Shown: positions 36,389-49,748, counted from the first letter of the stretch. The stretch: DNA of 64,000 nucleotides from Chlorophyllum brunneum (GCA_963576785.1 OY756140.1:1488001-1552000), one strand, 5' to 3'. Numbers and translations: made by a program. Notes: generated by a model not told the origin, from the sequence alone.

Positions 36389-37172
36389 ATGTCTAATCTG
36401 ACCTCTTCTCCACTTCCTCTCTTGCGCCGGGTTGTCACAACTCATGGCCGGCAAGGTCTCGCTACGATTGAAAGCAACGCCCTGCTAGAGCCTGAGGTGA
36501 GTCCAACCAATCAACTTATATCAAATCGTTCACCAATGGGATCGAAGTCTATGGAAGCTGTTCCAGGAGCCCAATCAGCAGCTATTTGGGTTACAACTGA
36601 TGGCCTGCCAGTAAATGACAATAATAATTGGTATGGTCCAACCAGAAGCACTTTTTCTCTGACTGAATTCGTGGCCTTTACAGTGAGGATGGGGCGAGAC
36701 GTGTCATCAAGGACGCTAGTAACTTTGGTCTTGTCCATCCATCCGGTACCAATCTTCGGTCGACGGAGCTGGAGCCTGGAGCTGTTACCCCTATGGTTAG
36801 ACCCTTGTTGTTATTATCGCCGCCCTGACGTCTTTCTGATTTTTACCTGCAAGTTCAGCATCGCACTAGCTCCTTGGATTACAACATTCTGGGTTTGTCC
36901 GTTCCCATTTTAACATTGGATATGGTCCCTGACGTTACCCTCTATTCCCAGTCTCAGGAGAGCTTATTCTGATTACCGAAGATGGCACAGAAACCCTCTT
37001 GAAGAACCCGGGAGATACCGTCATCCAGAGGGGTACCATGCATGCGTGGAAGAATCCTTCGGATACTCGGCCTACCAGATGGATCTCTGTTCTTGTTGCT
37101 GCGAAAGCAGCTACTGTGAATGGAGAACCTCTTGCACCAGCATTCGTACCTGACGAACTCAAGCAACAATAA
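36389..37172 (+). CDS. Small cupin-domain protein
   Basis: This is a single-domain cupin beta-barrel protein of about 180 residues with no assigned substrate. The start is MSNLTSSPLPLLRRVVTTHG. After introns the barrel reads AAIWVTTDGLPVND, NLRSTELEPGAVTPMHRTSS, LDYNILVSGELILITEDG and GDTVIQRGTMHAWKNPSDT. Cupin motif 1 has only its first His (MHRTSSLDY), a variant common in this fungal/bacterial subgroup; motif 2 keeps its His (MHAW). No signal peptide. It is followed by an SDR on the other strand, the two stop codons being about 100 bp apart. Confidence 0.82.
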
Positions 37173-37274
37173 TCATTTCGTGTAGAATTTTCCGAACGGC
37201 GGCCCCTCGCGGGCCGGCCGTACATATGTCGATTAATCTAATTGTTATTCTGCCACCGAGGGGAATCTCGTCGT

Positions 37275-38345
37275 TTACTGAAGGTTTACAAACAAGCCTC
37301 CATCGACTAAGAGGGATGCGCCCGTTACATAACTCGCAAGATCGCTTGCAAGAAAAACGACGGGACCTGCGATGTCGTCAGGAGCTATCAAATGTGCGAT
37401 TAGCGCCTTAAGTCATCTAGAAGCCTCCGCTTACTTCCAAGTCTCTTCAGAGCGGTACGTTTGACCATGTTTTCACGCTTGGTCGAATCAGATAAATCTT
37501 CTTTATTGATATCTGTCTCGATCGTCCCAGGGAGAACTGCATTGGCGCGGATGCCGCGTTTTCCAAGTGCCACAGCGCAGCTTTGCATAAGGGACAGGAT
37601 TCCTGCCTTGGTTGGGGTATAGTGGCTGAGAAAGCCGGTTATAGAGGGACGAGTGAAGATAGGTCAGGATGAGTCATTCAAACCCACATAGATCCTCACC
37701 ATTGCAATTCTCCTCCCACCAGTGCCGAAATAGAGGATATGCCGATGATAGAACCACCTTGTGGGATCTGGGCTTTCATCTGATTCGCAACAGCTGAAAC
37801 AAAAGGTTCAATTGTGGATCACAGATGGTATTTCGGCTTCGAGAATCACCTTGAACGACATAGAAGGAGCCGTCTAGATTGACTTGTCTTGTGCGTTCCC
37901 AGACGGCGTGGGGCATCGTCAGAAATTCTGCGAATGGACATATCCCGGCATTTGATACCAGGACATCGATACGGCCGAAAGCAGCGACACCCACTTTCAC
38001 AATCTATACCGACGAATAGTCAGTCAACCCAAGATCGGAGCTAAGACGCACAATTACCGTAGCCGAGGTTGCTGGGTCTCCAATATCTCCAAGCACAGTA
38101 ACAACCTTTACCTTATCATTCTCAAGCTGACTCTGAAGGGATTTTATCTCGGTCCCGGTTTCCGCGTCACCGTAATAATGCAAAATCAAGCCGTGTGCAC
38201 CTTGCTTTGCAAACTGGATTGCGCTGAGGCACGAGTTGGCTTAGACTTGCGATCCTTCGACATAAAAACAACCCTTTTACCAAGCTCGTCCGATCCCCCG
38301 CGAAGAACCGGTGATGCAGACGATTTTGTTCGCAGCGAGGCTCAT
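37275..38345 (-). CDS. Short-chain dehydrogenase, L-rhamnose 1-dehydrogenase-like
   Basis: This is a classical SDR of about 260 residues using NAD(P). The start (38343-38345) gives [20 protein letters not shown] with the TGxxxGxG cofactor motif. Further features are [10 protein letters not shown] (NAG motif), [10 protein letters not shown], the YxxxK catalytic pair in [33 protein letters not shown] and the end DGGLFVNLQ. From memory, the segments around [24 protein letters not shown] and [12 protein letters not shown] resemble fungal L-rhamnose 1-dehydrogenases closely; substrate assignment remains inference. Five or so introns. No other rhamnose-pathway gene is visible nearby. It is divergent from the KARI-like gene, 302 bp between start codons. 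Confidence 0.85.
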
Positions 38346-38647
38346 GTGGGATTTGAGATTGTTTAACTCTTTCTTCGTCGATTTCTCCCGCTACATATAC
38401 ACTTTTGCGTACGGGGAAAGAAGTCGCAGTACACACGAGGTTCTATCGATCTGGGAAAGAAACGGAGGGGCCGGTCCGCGCCTTAGTATCCTATGTGATT
38501 ATGATCCTCGTGACCATAACCATTTCCCGCCTGTGCATTAAAGCGGATTAATGTTGCCGCAATGTCAACAGTGTGTTATATCTTGAAAGGACTGGTTATC
38601 ATTCCGGTGCCAGATCCCGTCCTTGAACTGTGCACATCAACCTCACA
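38346..38647. promoter_or_regulatory. Divergent promoter region between SDR and KARI-like genes
   Basis: About 300 bp separate the two outward-facing start codons. No TATA box stands out on either strand and no open frame has support. If the two genes are co-regulated, the sites should lie here. Confidence 0.45.
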
Positions 38648-40160
38648 ATGCCTTCAGCGAAGATGTAAGTGGTTCATAGTTTGGGAGAGTTCTTGAAGCT
38701 CATCACAAGCGCTCGTAGTTACTACGACTCAGATGCAGACCTTGGGCTACTGGACGGAAAACATATAGTGTTCCTTGGGTATCCATTCCTAACTCTTGCA
38801 CTATCTCCGTACCCTAACACCGATCAGTTTCGGAAACCAGGGTGCCGCACAAGCTCAGAATCTCAGGGACTCTGGTATCCCGAATGAGCGTATATTGATC
38901 GCTAATAGGGAGGACTCATATGCAGACGATGCAAAAGCCAAGGGGTTTATCGTTGAACATGATTTCGAGAAGGCTGCATCTCTCGCAGATGGTGAATCCC
39001 TTATCATGGACTGTCACCGCGGAGTAGCTAACATCGTGGAATTCCAGTACTCTTTCTTCTCATCCCAGATCAGGCTCAACCCAGAGCCTTCAACGGCAGT
39101 TTTGCACCTTACTTGAAGGAAAGTGCCACCGTCGTTGTGGCCAGTGGATACAACGTTTTCTTCAAGCTGCTCCAGTTTAAATCGACACACAATGTTGTGA
39201 TGGTCGCTCCAAGGTTCGCCCATATACTTGTCCGGTCCCATCTCTTTATTGTAACCTATGTGGTAGGATGATTGGGTCCTCCGTACGCTCCCTGTTTGAG
39301 AAGGGAAAAGGTTTCCCCTGTTTTGTTTCAGTCGAACAGGACGGGTCAGGGGATGCTCTCCCGATTGCATTGGCTATCTCCAAGGTTATTGGCGCCACAA
39401 AGGCGGGAGCAATTGCTTCCTCTGCCCGTGAGGAGACCATCATGGACTTGCTTGCAGGTACGCTCAATGTATATGCAATCCTGATATCTCGCTAATTGAT
39501 TTGTCACAGAACAAGCTCTCTGGCCCAATATCATTATGCTCTTTAGGTAAGAGATTTGAGTTACCCGACATCTCTCTGGGACAGGATAATGGACCTGACT
39601 ACAGGGAGGCTTTCAATGTCCTTCAGAAGGCTGGGTGCTCGGACGAGGCGTTGTGTTATGAAATGTAAGAATCACTTGTTGCTTCTACGACCAAACGGCT
39701 CAACGAAGAACGGGTGTCAGGTGGATGTCCAAAGAACCCGCAGAGATATTTGAGCGAGCTGCAGAAGAGGGTTTCATCACGCAGGTGTGTAAACATCACA
39801 CGCGCTTGACATGTCGGTCTCATACATCATGTTTATAGCTTAAACACCATTCGACTTGCTCACAGTTTGGTCAACTTCGCGGAGCGCTGAACCTCGAGGG
39901 AACGGCTGCAAGGAGTCACTTCGAGGATATATTATACAACCAGGTATGCACCCCTCGTTTTGTTGTTCGATTGCTGGGTGACTCCTCTATCCTAGATCTT
40001 GAACGGAAAGTTCTCTAGTGAGTTTTCCGAGCTTGAGGATGACTTCGAGAAGGAAGGCGACCAAAATCCGCTGAACAAACTGTATCACCGCACGAACGAG
40101 ACAGCGCTTGCGCAGGCAGAAAAGAGGGTCCGTGCTCGCCTAGCTGGGCTGCTGCAGTGA
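38648..40160 (+). CDS. Bacterial-type ketol-acid reductoisomerase-like protein
   Basis: It resembles short (class I) KARI, the branched-chain amino-acid enzyme, but it is not the fungal mitochondrial ILV5 type. The start MPSAKIYYDSDADLGLLDGK has no targeting presequence and reads like bacterial IlvC. The NAD(P) motif is VFLGFGNQGAAQAQNLRDSG. Later come LFLLIPDQAQP, VVMVAPRMIGSSVRSLFEKG and EETIMDLLAEQ, which keeps the first Asp/Glu metal-binding pair. The second Glu pair (E-x3-E in IlvC) reads E-M-W-M-S, so its second Glu appears replaced, with KE just after. A serine-containing HHSTCSQFG follows. About 340 residues, six or more introns. Catalysis on acetolactate is therefore uncertain. Confidence 0.8.
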
Positions 40161-40292
40161 TTAGAATGTTGTATTAAATAGCGCATACATGTACTTAGAA
40201 ACCTCGCGAACACGTGCCGCAAAGTCCAAACAGGGACAATGCAGAGCCTTCACAACTTTTTCCCCCGAACCTTAGCTGTTCTCCCCCATTTG

Positions 40293-42561
40293 ATGTCCTC
40301 ACCAATGAATGTAGACAAGTCGACAAAAGAAAGATCGTAAGCTACCCTCTTACTTGTGTCTTGCCTCCCTAAACCTATCGTCATAGACACTCAACTGACA
40401 CCCTGAAGACAAGAAGGTCCCAGCGCTCAACCTCGAGGGAGCGTGACCGCGAGAAGAGGGACAGGCGCAGAGATCGTGGCGACTACGACGACAGAAGGAA
40501 GAGGAGTCGTAGCAGGGACTACCGTGACCGTTCCCGAGACAGACACAGGGATAGGGATCGCGAGAGAGAGAGACGCCGCGAGAGGGAAGGAGACAGGTCC
40601 CACCGTAGCGGAAGAGGTCATAGTCGCCACCGGGAACGAGACAGAGACCGTGAAGACCGTGAAAAGGAGCGAAGGCGCAAGCGTGACGAAAATGAAGAGC
40701 CAGAGGGCGAAGAGCGTGCGAAGAGGAAGAAGCCCGATGATGACATTGACGAAAAGGAAGGTGGCCCAGGTTATAGTCCTCGCTCGAGTCACAAGGACCG
40801 TTCTCCCGACCGCAAACCTGGAGGTAGGACTCCTCTCGATCCACGAGACGAATTCGATGATCCACTCAGATATCGAAGAGATCGGGATCACCGTCGTCGG
40901 GAGGGTAGGCGCTCTATTACCGACGATGACGAGCACAAAGACCGTCGTCATCGGACAAGAAGTCCAGTGCCTCCTACGAGGTGCGTATCTCTTTCTGTGA
41001 TAGTGCGTGTAACTCATTTGTAGTAGACGACTCTCCCCTTCGTACGAAGTAGGCGAAGATTACAATCCGGATGAGCCCAAAGAGGACGACTCGGAAGCTC
41101 GCTCAGTATTTGTGTCTCAACTTGCCGCTCGGTTAACAGCTCGAGACTTAGGCTACTTCTTTGAAGACAAACTTGGTGAAGGTACCGTTATGGATGCCAG
41201 GATTGTCACAGACAGGTTATCTAGGAGGTCCAAGGGGCGAGTATCCAAGTTTATCCTCCAGCTAGGCTTTCTCATATATATTTTCTCAGGATTGGATATG
41301 TCGAGTTTCGATCTATCGACCTTGTGGAGAAAGCCATTGCTCTATCTGGCACTGTTGTTATGGGTCTGCCAATTATGGTACAACTGACTGAAGCTGAAAG
41401 GAACAAGACTCATGCAGGTGATGGGTATGTCATTCAACTCGTGTTCTTACTTGTGTCGCGATTGATCATTGATTACAGAAGTATTAATTTACCACCAGGC
41501 GTCACTGCGCCTCATGGAGCAATGTAACAGATCCGCTATTCTCCGTTCCCTCTTGCCATACTGACATACCTTTTGACAGTCTTTATGTCGGATCTCTCCA
41601 CTTTAATCTCACGGAGTCAGATATCAAACAGGTCTTTGAAGTTTTCGGTGAACTCGAGTTCGTTGATTTGCACAGGGACCCCATGACGGGCCGGAGCAAA
41701 GGTTACGCTTTTGTTCAGTAAGCAAATCAGTTCTCTAGACACTCCCCTTCTTAACCCTCGTTCTAGATACAAGAGAGCTGAGGATGCTAGAATGGCATTA
41801 CAACAAATGGAAGGATTTGAACTCGCTGGCCGCACAGTAAGCTCAATTCTTTGCCACTCCATCGACAAAAATAAAAGGGTCGATGTTAGCTTCGCGTCAA
41901 TACTGTTCATGAGAAAGGAACAGCCAAGTACACCCAACAAGACACTCTTGACGAATCCGGGGGTACGTAAACCGGCTTTCTCGTTGGCAACAGCATTCTC
42001 ACCACCATCCAGGCGGTAACTTGAACGCTGCGTCCCGCCAAGCACTAATGCAGAAACTTGCCAGAACAGATCAACCAACACCCCGACCTGAACCCATGTA
42101 GGTTACTTCAATCCCGACCGGTAAACCACGAATAACGCCAACCTTAGCCAACGCCCGAATATACCACAGTCAATGCAGTCGCGATCCGTGCTTCTGAAGA
42201 ACATGTTTGATCCTGACGAGTACGCCCTCAAATATTTGTTATGTAATCGTGTGACTTAACTGTAGCTTCAGGGAAACGGAAAAGGATTGGGACAGAGATT
42301 TGGCTGAAGATGTCAAGGGTGAATGTGAAGGCAAATATGGCACGGTGCTTGCGATAAAGGTTGAGAGAGATTCTCAGGTGAGTTGCTAGGCCATCACCAT
42401 GGCACCCGTTCTCAACCCAGTACTAGGGAGAAATTTATGTTAAGTTCAACTCTATCGAGGCCGCTCAAAAGGCTATACAGGGTCTCAATGGACGATGGTT
42501 TGGGGGACGACAAGTTTCCGCTGTTTTTATATCCGACGCTATCATGCAGGCTCACCAGTAA
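40293..42561 (+). CDS. RBM39/CAPER-type splicing factor
   Basis: This is a nuclear pre-mRNA splicing factor related to U2AF65. The first exon gives MSSPMNVDKSTKERS, followed by a long RS/RD/RE-rich domain (about 40395-40980). RRM1 starts at ARSVFVSQLAARLTARDLGY, with GIGYVEFRSIDLVEKAI across an intron. RRM2 has ILYVGSLHFNLTESDIKQVF and SKGYAFVQYKRAEDARMAL. The C-terminal RRM of the UHM kind contains SVLLKNMFDPDE, GTVLAIKVERDSQGEIYVKF and the R-x-F type motif GRWFGGRQVSAVF, ending in IMQAHQ. About ten short introns. Domain order and length are those of the RBM39 family. Confidence 0.92.
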
Positions 42562-43084
42562 ACAACAGTCATTGTCAATCTGGTCCACAGACGACCTACT
42601 CTTGTTGCGTCACTCAAACTTATTTATGAACAGATCATCCTTACGCTCCTGGCCACAAATTTCCGTATGCTTCTTGTTGTTTATACAGGTCATGGAATCC
42701 AAAACAACGTCAGTAATTGGCACACAGGCTTTTACCATCGCCATGTTGAGGCAAACACATGGATAATGACGAGACTAGCTGGGAATGAACATGCTCCATG
42801 AGAAGGCAACAAAGTCCGAATAATACTAAAAGAAAGACCCCTCAGACTAGTCTCAATTCCAGTACCGCACCCAGTCGAAGGACCATATGAGTGCACCTCG
42901 ACTGACTGTCTGAGGGCATGCCCGTTGTGGCACCCAATGTGGAATACAACAAGACGATGAAATAGATATATGAATGATTGTCAAGGATCGAGTGAATTTC
43001 AGTGTCACTACAGCAATGTCAGGGTTCGGCAGGTTGAAGGTGGCTGGCCCTATCCATTGGTCGATGTTAGTACCACCTTATTAA
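42562..43084. other. Convergent intergenic region after RBM39
   Basis: About 520 bp between the ends of RBM39 and the MFS gene. The reading frames contain only short stretches without family support. I see no RNA gene, repeat or transposon end. Confidence 0.5.
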
Positions 43085-45721
43085 CTAATACATGTAACGG
43101 AAAAGAAGGGATTCTGGTCCAGCTGCTAAGTTCTCGGTCTTAACATCCTGTGGTCTAACTCGAATCCCCTGTGCCTTGTTTCTCCTTCTATTTTCAAGCC
43201 TCATCCAAATGCCCAGGCTTTGGAACACAGTATGTCAGTGGTTCAGGACGGGATGAGATGAAACACACCCTGCAACGGCGATAAGACATATGGCCCCAGA
43301 AATAGCTTCGCAGTTGAGTCAAGTTGTTGATACCCAGACCATGTACTTCTGTAGAGCTCACCAGATGTTATTAGGGCTACTCTGGGTTTAAGCAGGGTCA
43401 CGTCCAGAGAAAGATGGATTACATACCTGGTAGGTACCTCGGCTCGTCTTGAGCTCGGAAAACATTTGTTGAAATCAACCCAGCGGAATTTGCAATTGCA
43501 ACTTCGAGCATCGTGGTTCATTAGAATTCTTGACTGCTTGGAAATCAATTCCTTTCTTACCCATGATTCCAGCGACCGCTGCGCGCCGCGATTCCTGTGG
43601 GGTGTTGTTTGCATACCTCAAGGATATGTAGATGAGTAGCAACAAAATACCAGCAATATCATCACTTACCAGGTAGCTACAAGGACTGATGGAGCGAAGG
43701 CCTTTGTCCCCTTTAAAAGATGGTTACCGAAGAGATGAAGAAACTCGTACACCCATCGTCAGAAGGAAACACGCAAAGTAAGCGGTGCCTTTGTGATGAA
43801 CAACATCAATGCTGCCCAGAACAATGAACCCAACAAGCGCAATCAAGAGCGGGATGCATCTATGCTTTGTTAGCAGATAAGGCCGACTTGGTAGTGGAGA
43901 TGATTCACATGTGCACCGAACGTTCCCGGAAATAGTCTGAAGAGAAGGTAAGCGCGACCAACGTTACTGCCCCGACGATATTCGGGGCCACCGTGAAAAG
44001 GTTGGTCTTGACAGTCGAATAACCAAGACTACCGACAATCTGCGGTAAGAAGTTATTGACGCTCGTCAAGGGTACGCCAAATGTCAGGTTAATAACTGCC
44101 CAGAGCCTGAGTGCTACGTCAAAACAAGTATCAAAGGATGAATGTGGTGGGACGTACCAATACATCGGATTCTCGAGAGGTCGGAAACTGTCACGAATGC
44201 TAAGTTTTTCGTCAATTGCCACAGAAGAATCTGCAAGGATTCTCATCCGTGCAACGTCCTTTTCGCGGGCACTTAAATACCACCACGTCGACGGCGAGCG
44301 GGGAAGCCAGAAGAAGGCGAACGCGGCAAATATCACGGTCGATGCGCCTTGAATGGCGGAGAATCAATGAACACGGTACGAGGCACGGAGGGTTTGCAAT
44401 GAGGTACCTTCAATCCAAAACAAAAACTGCCATCCTTTGTACTTTGAATGCTTGATGTGGAATACACCAAACGCGATAAGCCCTAAGGAATGAACTGGCG
44501 TGGATCTCGTATTTCCCTGGCCCGGGACCCAACACTTACCAGAGAAAGCACCCGAGATAGCGGACATAGCTGAAGGTCACGGTATTAGATGACGGTTAAA
44601 CGTCAACGGGTGTCATTACCATAGAAGATGCCGAGCCTGGAAGCAAGCTCGTTTCTCTTGTAGAACGTTGAAAGGTAGAACAAAACCCCGGGCAACATAG
44701 CAGCCTCGAATATTCCCAGGAAAAAGCGAATCGCGAACACCTCTTCATTAATATGGTGAGTTTATACCATGAATGTGGGGATGGATAGAGCCCACCCACG
44801 AGAAAAGCCTCGCGCGATCGTTGACAGAAGGGACCTGAGCATGCGAATAAAACATGTTCCTATGCTGATACCATGACATTACTAACATAGAACCCTGCCG
44901 AAGCGTTGAGGTCGACAGACAGAAACATTCAAAGGATCAACGTACGAAGCCGACCATCATGATGGGAAGTACACGGGCTGCAGAGTACCGCTTTGCGAGA
45001 AGCGATATCGGGGTTCCGAAACTGTTTGCGCGTTCATTTGGCGAGGAAGGAGCAGCGTGTGTAGGCGGACTCACAGACAAAACGGAACCTAACGTAATAT
45101 CAGCATGGTCACATCTTAAAGTTAGGGCCAGAACGCACATAGAAAACCATCACAAGGATGTAATACTAAGGCAAATTCAGTTTTCCAGTCGATGTCCTGG
45201 TGAAGCAGTATCATGTACCTGATTGCCCGTCAAACCGATATCCTGTTGTAACCTTGTCAACGAGGTACAGGCCACTCAGTACTCAGCTGGAGTCCCCACC
45301 TTATCCCAACCCGCCGTTTTTGCATTGGCAACATTGCCCTTGTCAAGAGCGTTACACAAGTACCTATAGAATCGGATATCAGGAAAGCCGTGAATATCAG
45401 ATAGTGAGATTTTCCGCACATGAGAGCTAGGGGAGCTAGTAAACACATGTCGTATTTGCGCCTCAGCTTCCGTTCTTCGTCTGTGCTGTATGCTTCAGCG
45501 GATTGTAAGTGTAACTCATCCCCTTCATGAATACTTGGGATATGCTTGTCTTGAGAGTCGGATTTCATTTTGAGACGGGTGATGTATATCGCCAGTTTCA
45601 GCCTAGATGCTATGGAGGCTTGTTGGTAGTTAAGACGAGCTACCTGACGCTCGTCTTCCGCGAACCACGTCGGATCTCTCTCCACTACAGATAAATTTAA
45701 GTTCGGCGCGTGTTGATCCAT
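43085..45721 (-). CDS. MFS permease, anion:cation symporter (Dal5-like) type
   Basis: This is a 12-helix major facilitator transporter of the fungal allantoate/vitamin permease group. The start at 45719-45721 (MDQHAPNLNLSVVERDPTW) is acidic and soluble. The first helix region includes EERKLRRKYDM and LDKGNVANAKTAGWDK/DIGLTGNQ. Later helices include FWLPRSPSTWWYL, INLTFGVPLTSVNNFLPQIV, LFTVAPNIVGAVTLVALTF, CIPLLIALVGFIVLGSIDVV and PQESRRAAVAGIMGKKG. The C-terminus is GIWMRLENRRRNKAQGIRV, then LLFRYMY. Around a dozen introns make the model complex, and the exact first intron is unsure. The substrate is not predictable. It is divergent from a D-serine dehydratase-like gene. Confidence 0.8.
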
Positions 45722-46119
45722 GGGAATACCAACGAAAATAATTTAAAAAAGGTCGGATCTACATTGTGTTAAACCTTCAACAGAGGTTTTTGTAGCATGA
45801 AATTCGGTTCCATCTGGCAGTAAACAGAACGAAGTCGGGCTCGTGGGGATGAGAGACTGCAGAAGAGACTGACCAGTGTGAACTCTCTTCCTAGTACACC
45901 CATTTGGACTGGCCCGGGTTCCCAAGGGCCGATCAGTTGAAAAGAAGCTCTGCTGGCGAGTGGGATCATGTTTCGCCCAGTCCAAACCTACCGGACCCCG
46001 CGTGGTCGTGATGAATCATGTGCTAGTGAAAAGGAAGATCCCAAGCGTTGGTAAGGAATCCACGTCAAAGATAGGGGCATTTGGGGTCCTCACTTGGCTC
46101 CCTCTTGCTTGTGGAATTC
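45722..46119. promoter_or_regulatory. Divergent promoter between MFS permease and DSD1-like gene
   Basis: Roughly 400 bp lie between the two outward-facing start codons. No convincing coding frame or strong TATA box is visible. Confidence 0.45.
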
Positions 46120-47686
46120 ATGGTCCCCCAAACTACAACACCTCTTCATTTGCTTTCTGGGCCTAACAAAGAAGCTCTGAGGAGCGAATTTGTTGGGAAA
46201 TCGCTGGATGGTATCCGTACTCCAGCTTTCGTCGTCAATCGATCTTTATTCGCACAGAATTGTGCTAGCATGCACCAGAGAGCTGCAGAGTGGGGCGCAA
46301 CCTTTCGAGCCCACCTTAAAACACACAAGGTACGCTTGGGTGATACGCTCCAATCTCGCGACACATGTTATGATGGTTTTAGACTACGGAAGGGTCAAGG
46401 CTACAGCTCCTTTCTGACAAGGGCAGTTCGCATGCTGTGGTTGTGTCGACAGTGCTAGAAGCTTGGTCACTGGTCAATTCCGGTTTGGTGAAGGATGGGA
46501 CCGTGAAAGATGTAAGTGATTCCTGTTTTCGTTAATGCGAATAAGATCGACGACAGGTTTAGATTTTATACGGCTTACCTGTGGGCATTGATAAAATAGC
46601 GGATCTGTCTAAACTTTGGCGGGAGATCGAGCCTCATGGTGTTATACGACTGCTCGTTGACCACCCAGAGCAAGTTAGGCATTTGGAAGAATTCGAGGGA
46701 CAAAACGACAAGCCCAGAAGATGGTCAGTATTTGTGAAGGTTCACAGTGGCCAGAAGTGAGAATGTGAATCGTCATCCAAGTACAGTACTGAGGTTTACG
46801 TACCGGTAGCCGGGCTGGCGTCCGCCCAGAATCCCAAGAATTCCGTGACCTCCTCAACAGTCTGCTCGTGTCCCCCGTCATCACAGTACATGGTTTTTAT
46901 AGTCATGCTGGAAATTCATATGGTTCAACTTCATTAACCGAGGCATCGTCTTTCCTATCAGTCGAAGTACAGACTGTCAACAAAGCTGCGGAGATTGCGC
47001 TAGGAGAGATTTCAAGGTTTTCGGGGACACTTCACCACTCACGCCCCTTCGTGCTCTCGGTCGGCTCAACGCCAACAGCCCACGCAGCGAGTGCGGAGAC
47101 TCGCCAGCATCTCTCAAAAGCCCTGCATGGAAATCTGGAATTGCATGCAGGTGAGAGTATTTAAGAGCACTCCATCGCCTGGTGACACCTCAGATTCGAG
47201 TAGGAAACTATCCAATGCTGGATCTGCAACAGCAACACACGACGTTGATAAGTGGAGGAAAGATAGCACAAAAAGTAAGAGCTACCGTGATCTCTTATTA
47301 TCCACGACGAGGAATGAGGGGTGAAGATGAGGCGTTGGTGGATGCAGGTGCTATCGCATTTAGCAAGGATACAGGTCCCTCGGGAGATTTTGGAGAAGTG
47401 GTTGGTAGACCATGGAGACTTTCGCGCATATCTCAGGAGCATGGTATTTTGACAAGTAAAAGGGGTGCCGAAGGCGTGGAGAAGCTCGAGATCGGAGCTG
47501 TAGTAGAAATCATTGGTCAGCATGCTTGCCTCACCGCTGCGGTACGCGACTCGGAGGAATTTGATTGAAAAGGACATTGTACTGAGGTTCATCGAATAGG
47601 GGTATCCATGGTATTATATAGTTGATCAGAACATAGGAGAAGGGAAGGAAATTGTCGATATATGGGTTCCCTGGAAGGGCTGGTAG
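46120..47686 (+). CDS. DSD1: D-serine dehydratase-type PLP enzyme (DSD1 / D-threonine aldolase fold)
   Basis: This fold-type III PLP enzyme with zinc deaminates D-serine to pyruvate and ammonia (or splits D-3-hydroxyamino acids). The start is MVPQTTTPLHLLSGPNKEAL. Near the N-terminus is RTPAFVVNRSLFAQNCASM, then FRAHLKTHK with the PLP lysine (KTHK), joined to TTEGSRLQLLS after an intron. Also visible are LYGLPVGIDKIADL, RLLVDHPEQVRHLEEF, HGFYSHAGNSYGS, VGSTPTAHAA and the zinc-binding HAC in VVEIIGQHACLTAAGYPWYY. The last intron (47543-47600) is needed to reach the end VDIWVPWKGW. About 430 residues. Confidence 0.87.
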
Positions 47687-47815
47687 AGCCAATATATGTG
47701 AATTATAGTCACGTGGCGCTTGGCCTGCGCTTGACATGAGGCTTGGTGTTTAACAGAGCAGTGCAGTCGTCCAGCCCGTGCCGACTGTTGGTCCGTATCC
47801 CTACTATGTCACTAA

Positions 47816-48877
<1,062 letters not shown>

Positions 48878-49748
48878 TATGTGTCGTTCATGGTTCGTTC
48901 CTCCACCACGGGCATGGATAAAGTCATCGCTTATCCCCTTGTAGTCATCCTCCCTTTCGATTTGTATGAATCACTTATTGTCGCATACCCATTGGTTTTA
49001 CTATACCAAGGCATGATGTTAGTTTCTGTCTGCGTCCCTGTACTTTGGCCTTCACCCCACTATCTGGTCTAGACCTATGTTCTCTGTAATTGACCGCCGA
49101 TTTATTCTTAATCTACTATAGCTGATGTGTCGTTTTTTTTTCAGTGTGGGTGCTTAATGTTTCGAGTTCGATGCGGACAATGGATGTATCGAATATTCGA
49201 ACTTCCCTGAAGTTAATCCGAGGATTTCTGCCGGAGTGCCCAGAGTCATAGGTAGTGACACTCATCTGATGTTTAAATTGGGCCCTCCAGAGCAGTCACA
49301 CTCCAAAAGGGCTGGTTCGGTTGTTGCACCCGTTCCTCGCCTTGCGCATTCCCTAGTCTATACCTAAATCTTCTCATGGCTCGCATGGTCTTGACGACAC
49401 TGGTAGGCGAGTATTCTTGCGCTGCATACGGGTGGGGCTGTACTTCTTCACAAAGGAGCATGGCGTGCGATCAAGTGACCAAAGGACCACAGGCGATTCG
49501 ATGTTCTGCTTCTCGGAGAAAATATCGCTCGCACGTCGGATTGACACGTAGACTATAATGCTCAGTGCAAACCTATCGATAAAATTTAGGCATCCAGTGC
49601 CCCAGGTTACCCACCAGCAATTCCTACCTTTAAGAAAGTACGTCCTCCTGTTCTCCCAATTTTTCCCTTTCTCCCTTCCCCGGTAATCCTCTGCATATTC
49701 TTTTTTCAATGATATTTGTTAATGAGCTCTCGGGCTAACAATCCCACT
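48878..49748. other. Long intergenic region before Ser/Thr-rich membrane protein A
   Basis: About 870 bp. Open frames here have no family support. A 12-bp palindrome TCGAATATTCGA lies near 49190-49201, and poly-T stands near 49130-49142. The region probably holds the RAB4 3' end and a promoter. Confidence 0.5.

Noticed and set aside
40427..41017. 196-codon hydrophobic-looking frame on the minus strand
   Set aside because: It is the antisense of the Arg/Ser/Glu-rich domain of RBM39, which mirrors to Val/Thr/Leu-rich sequence.
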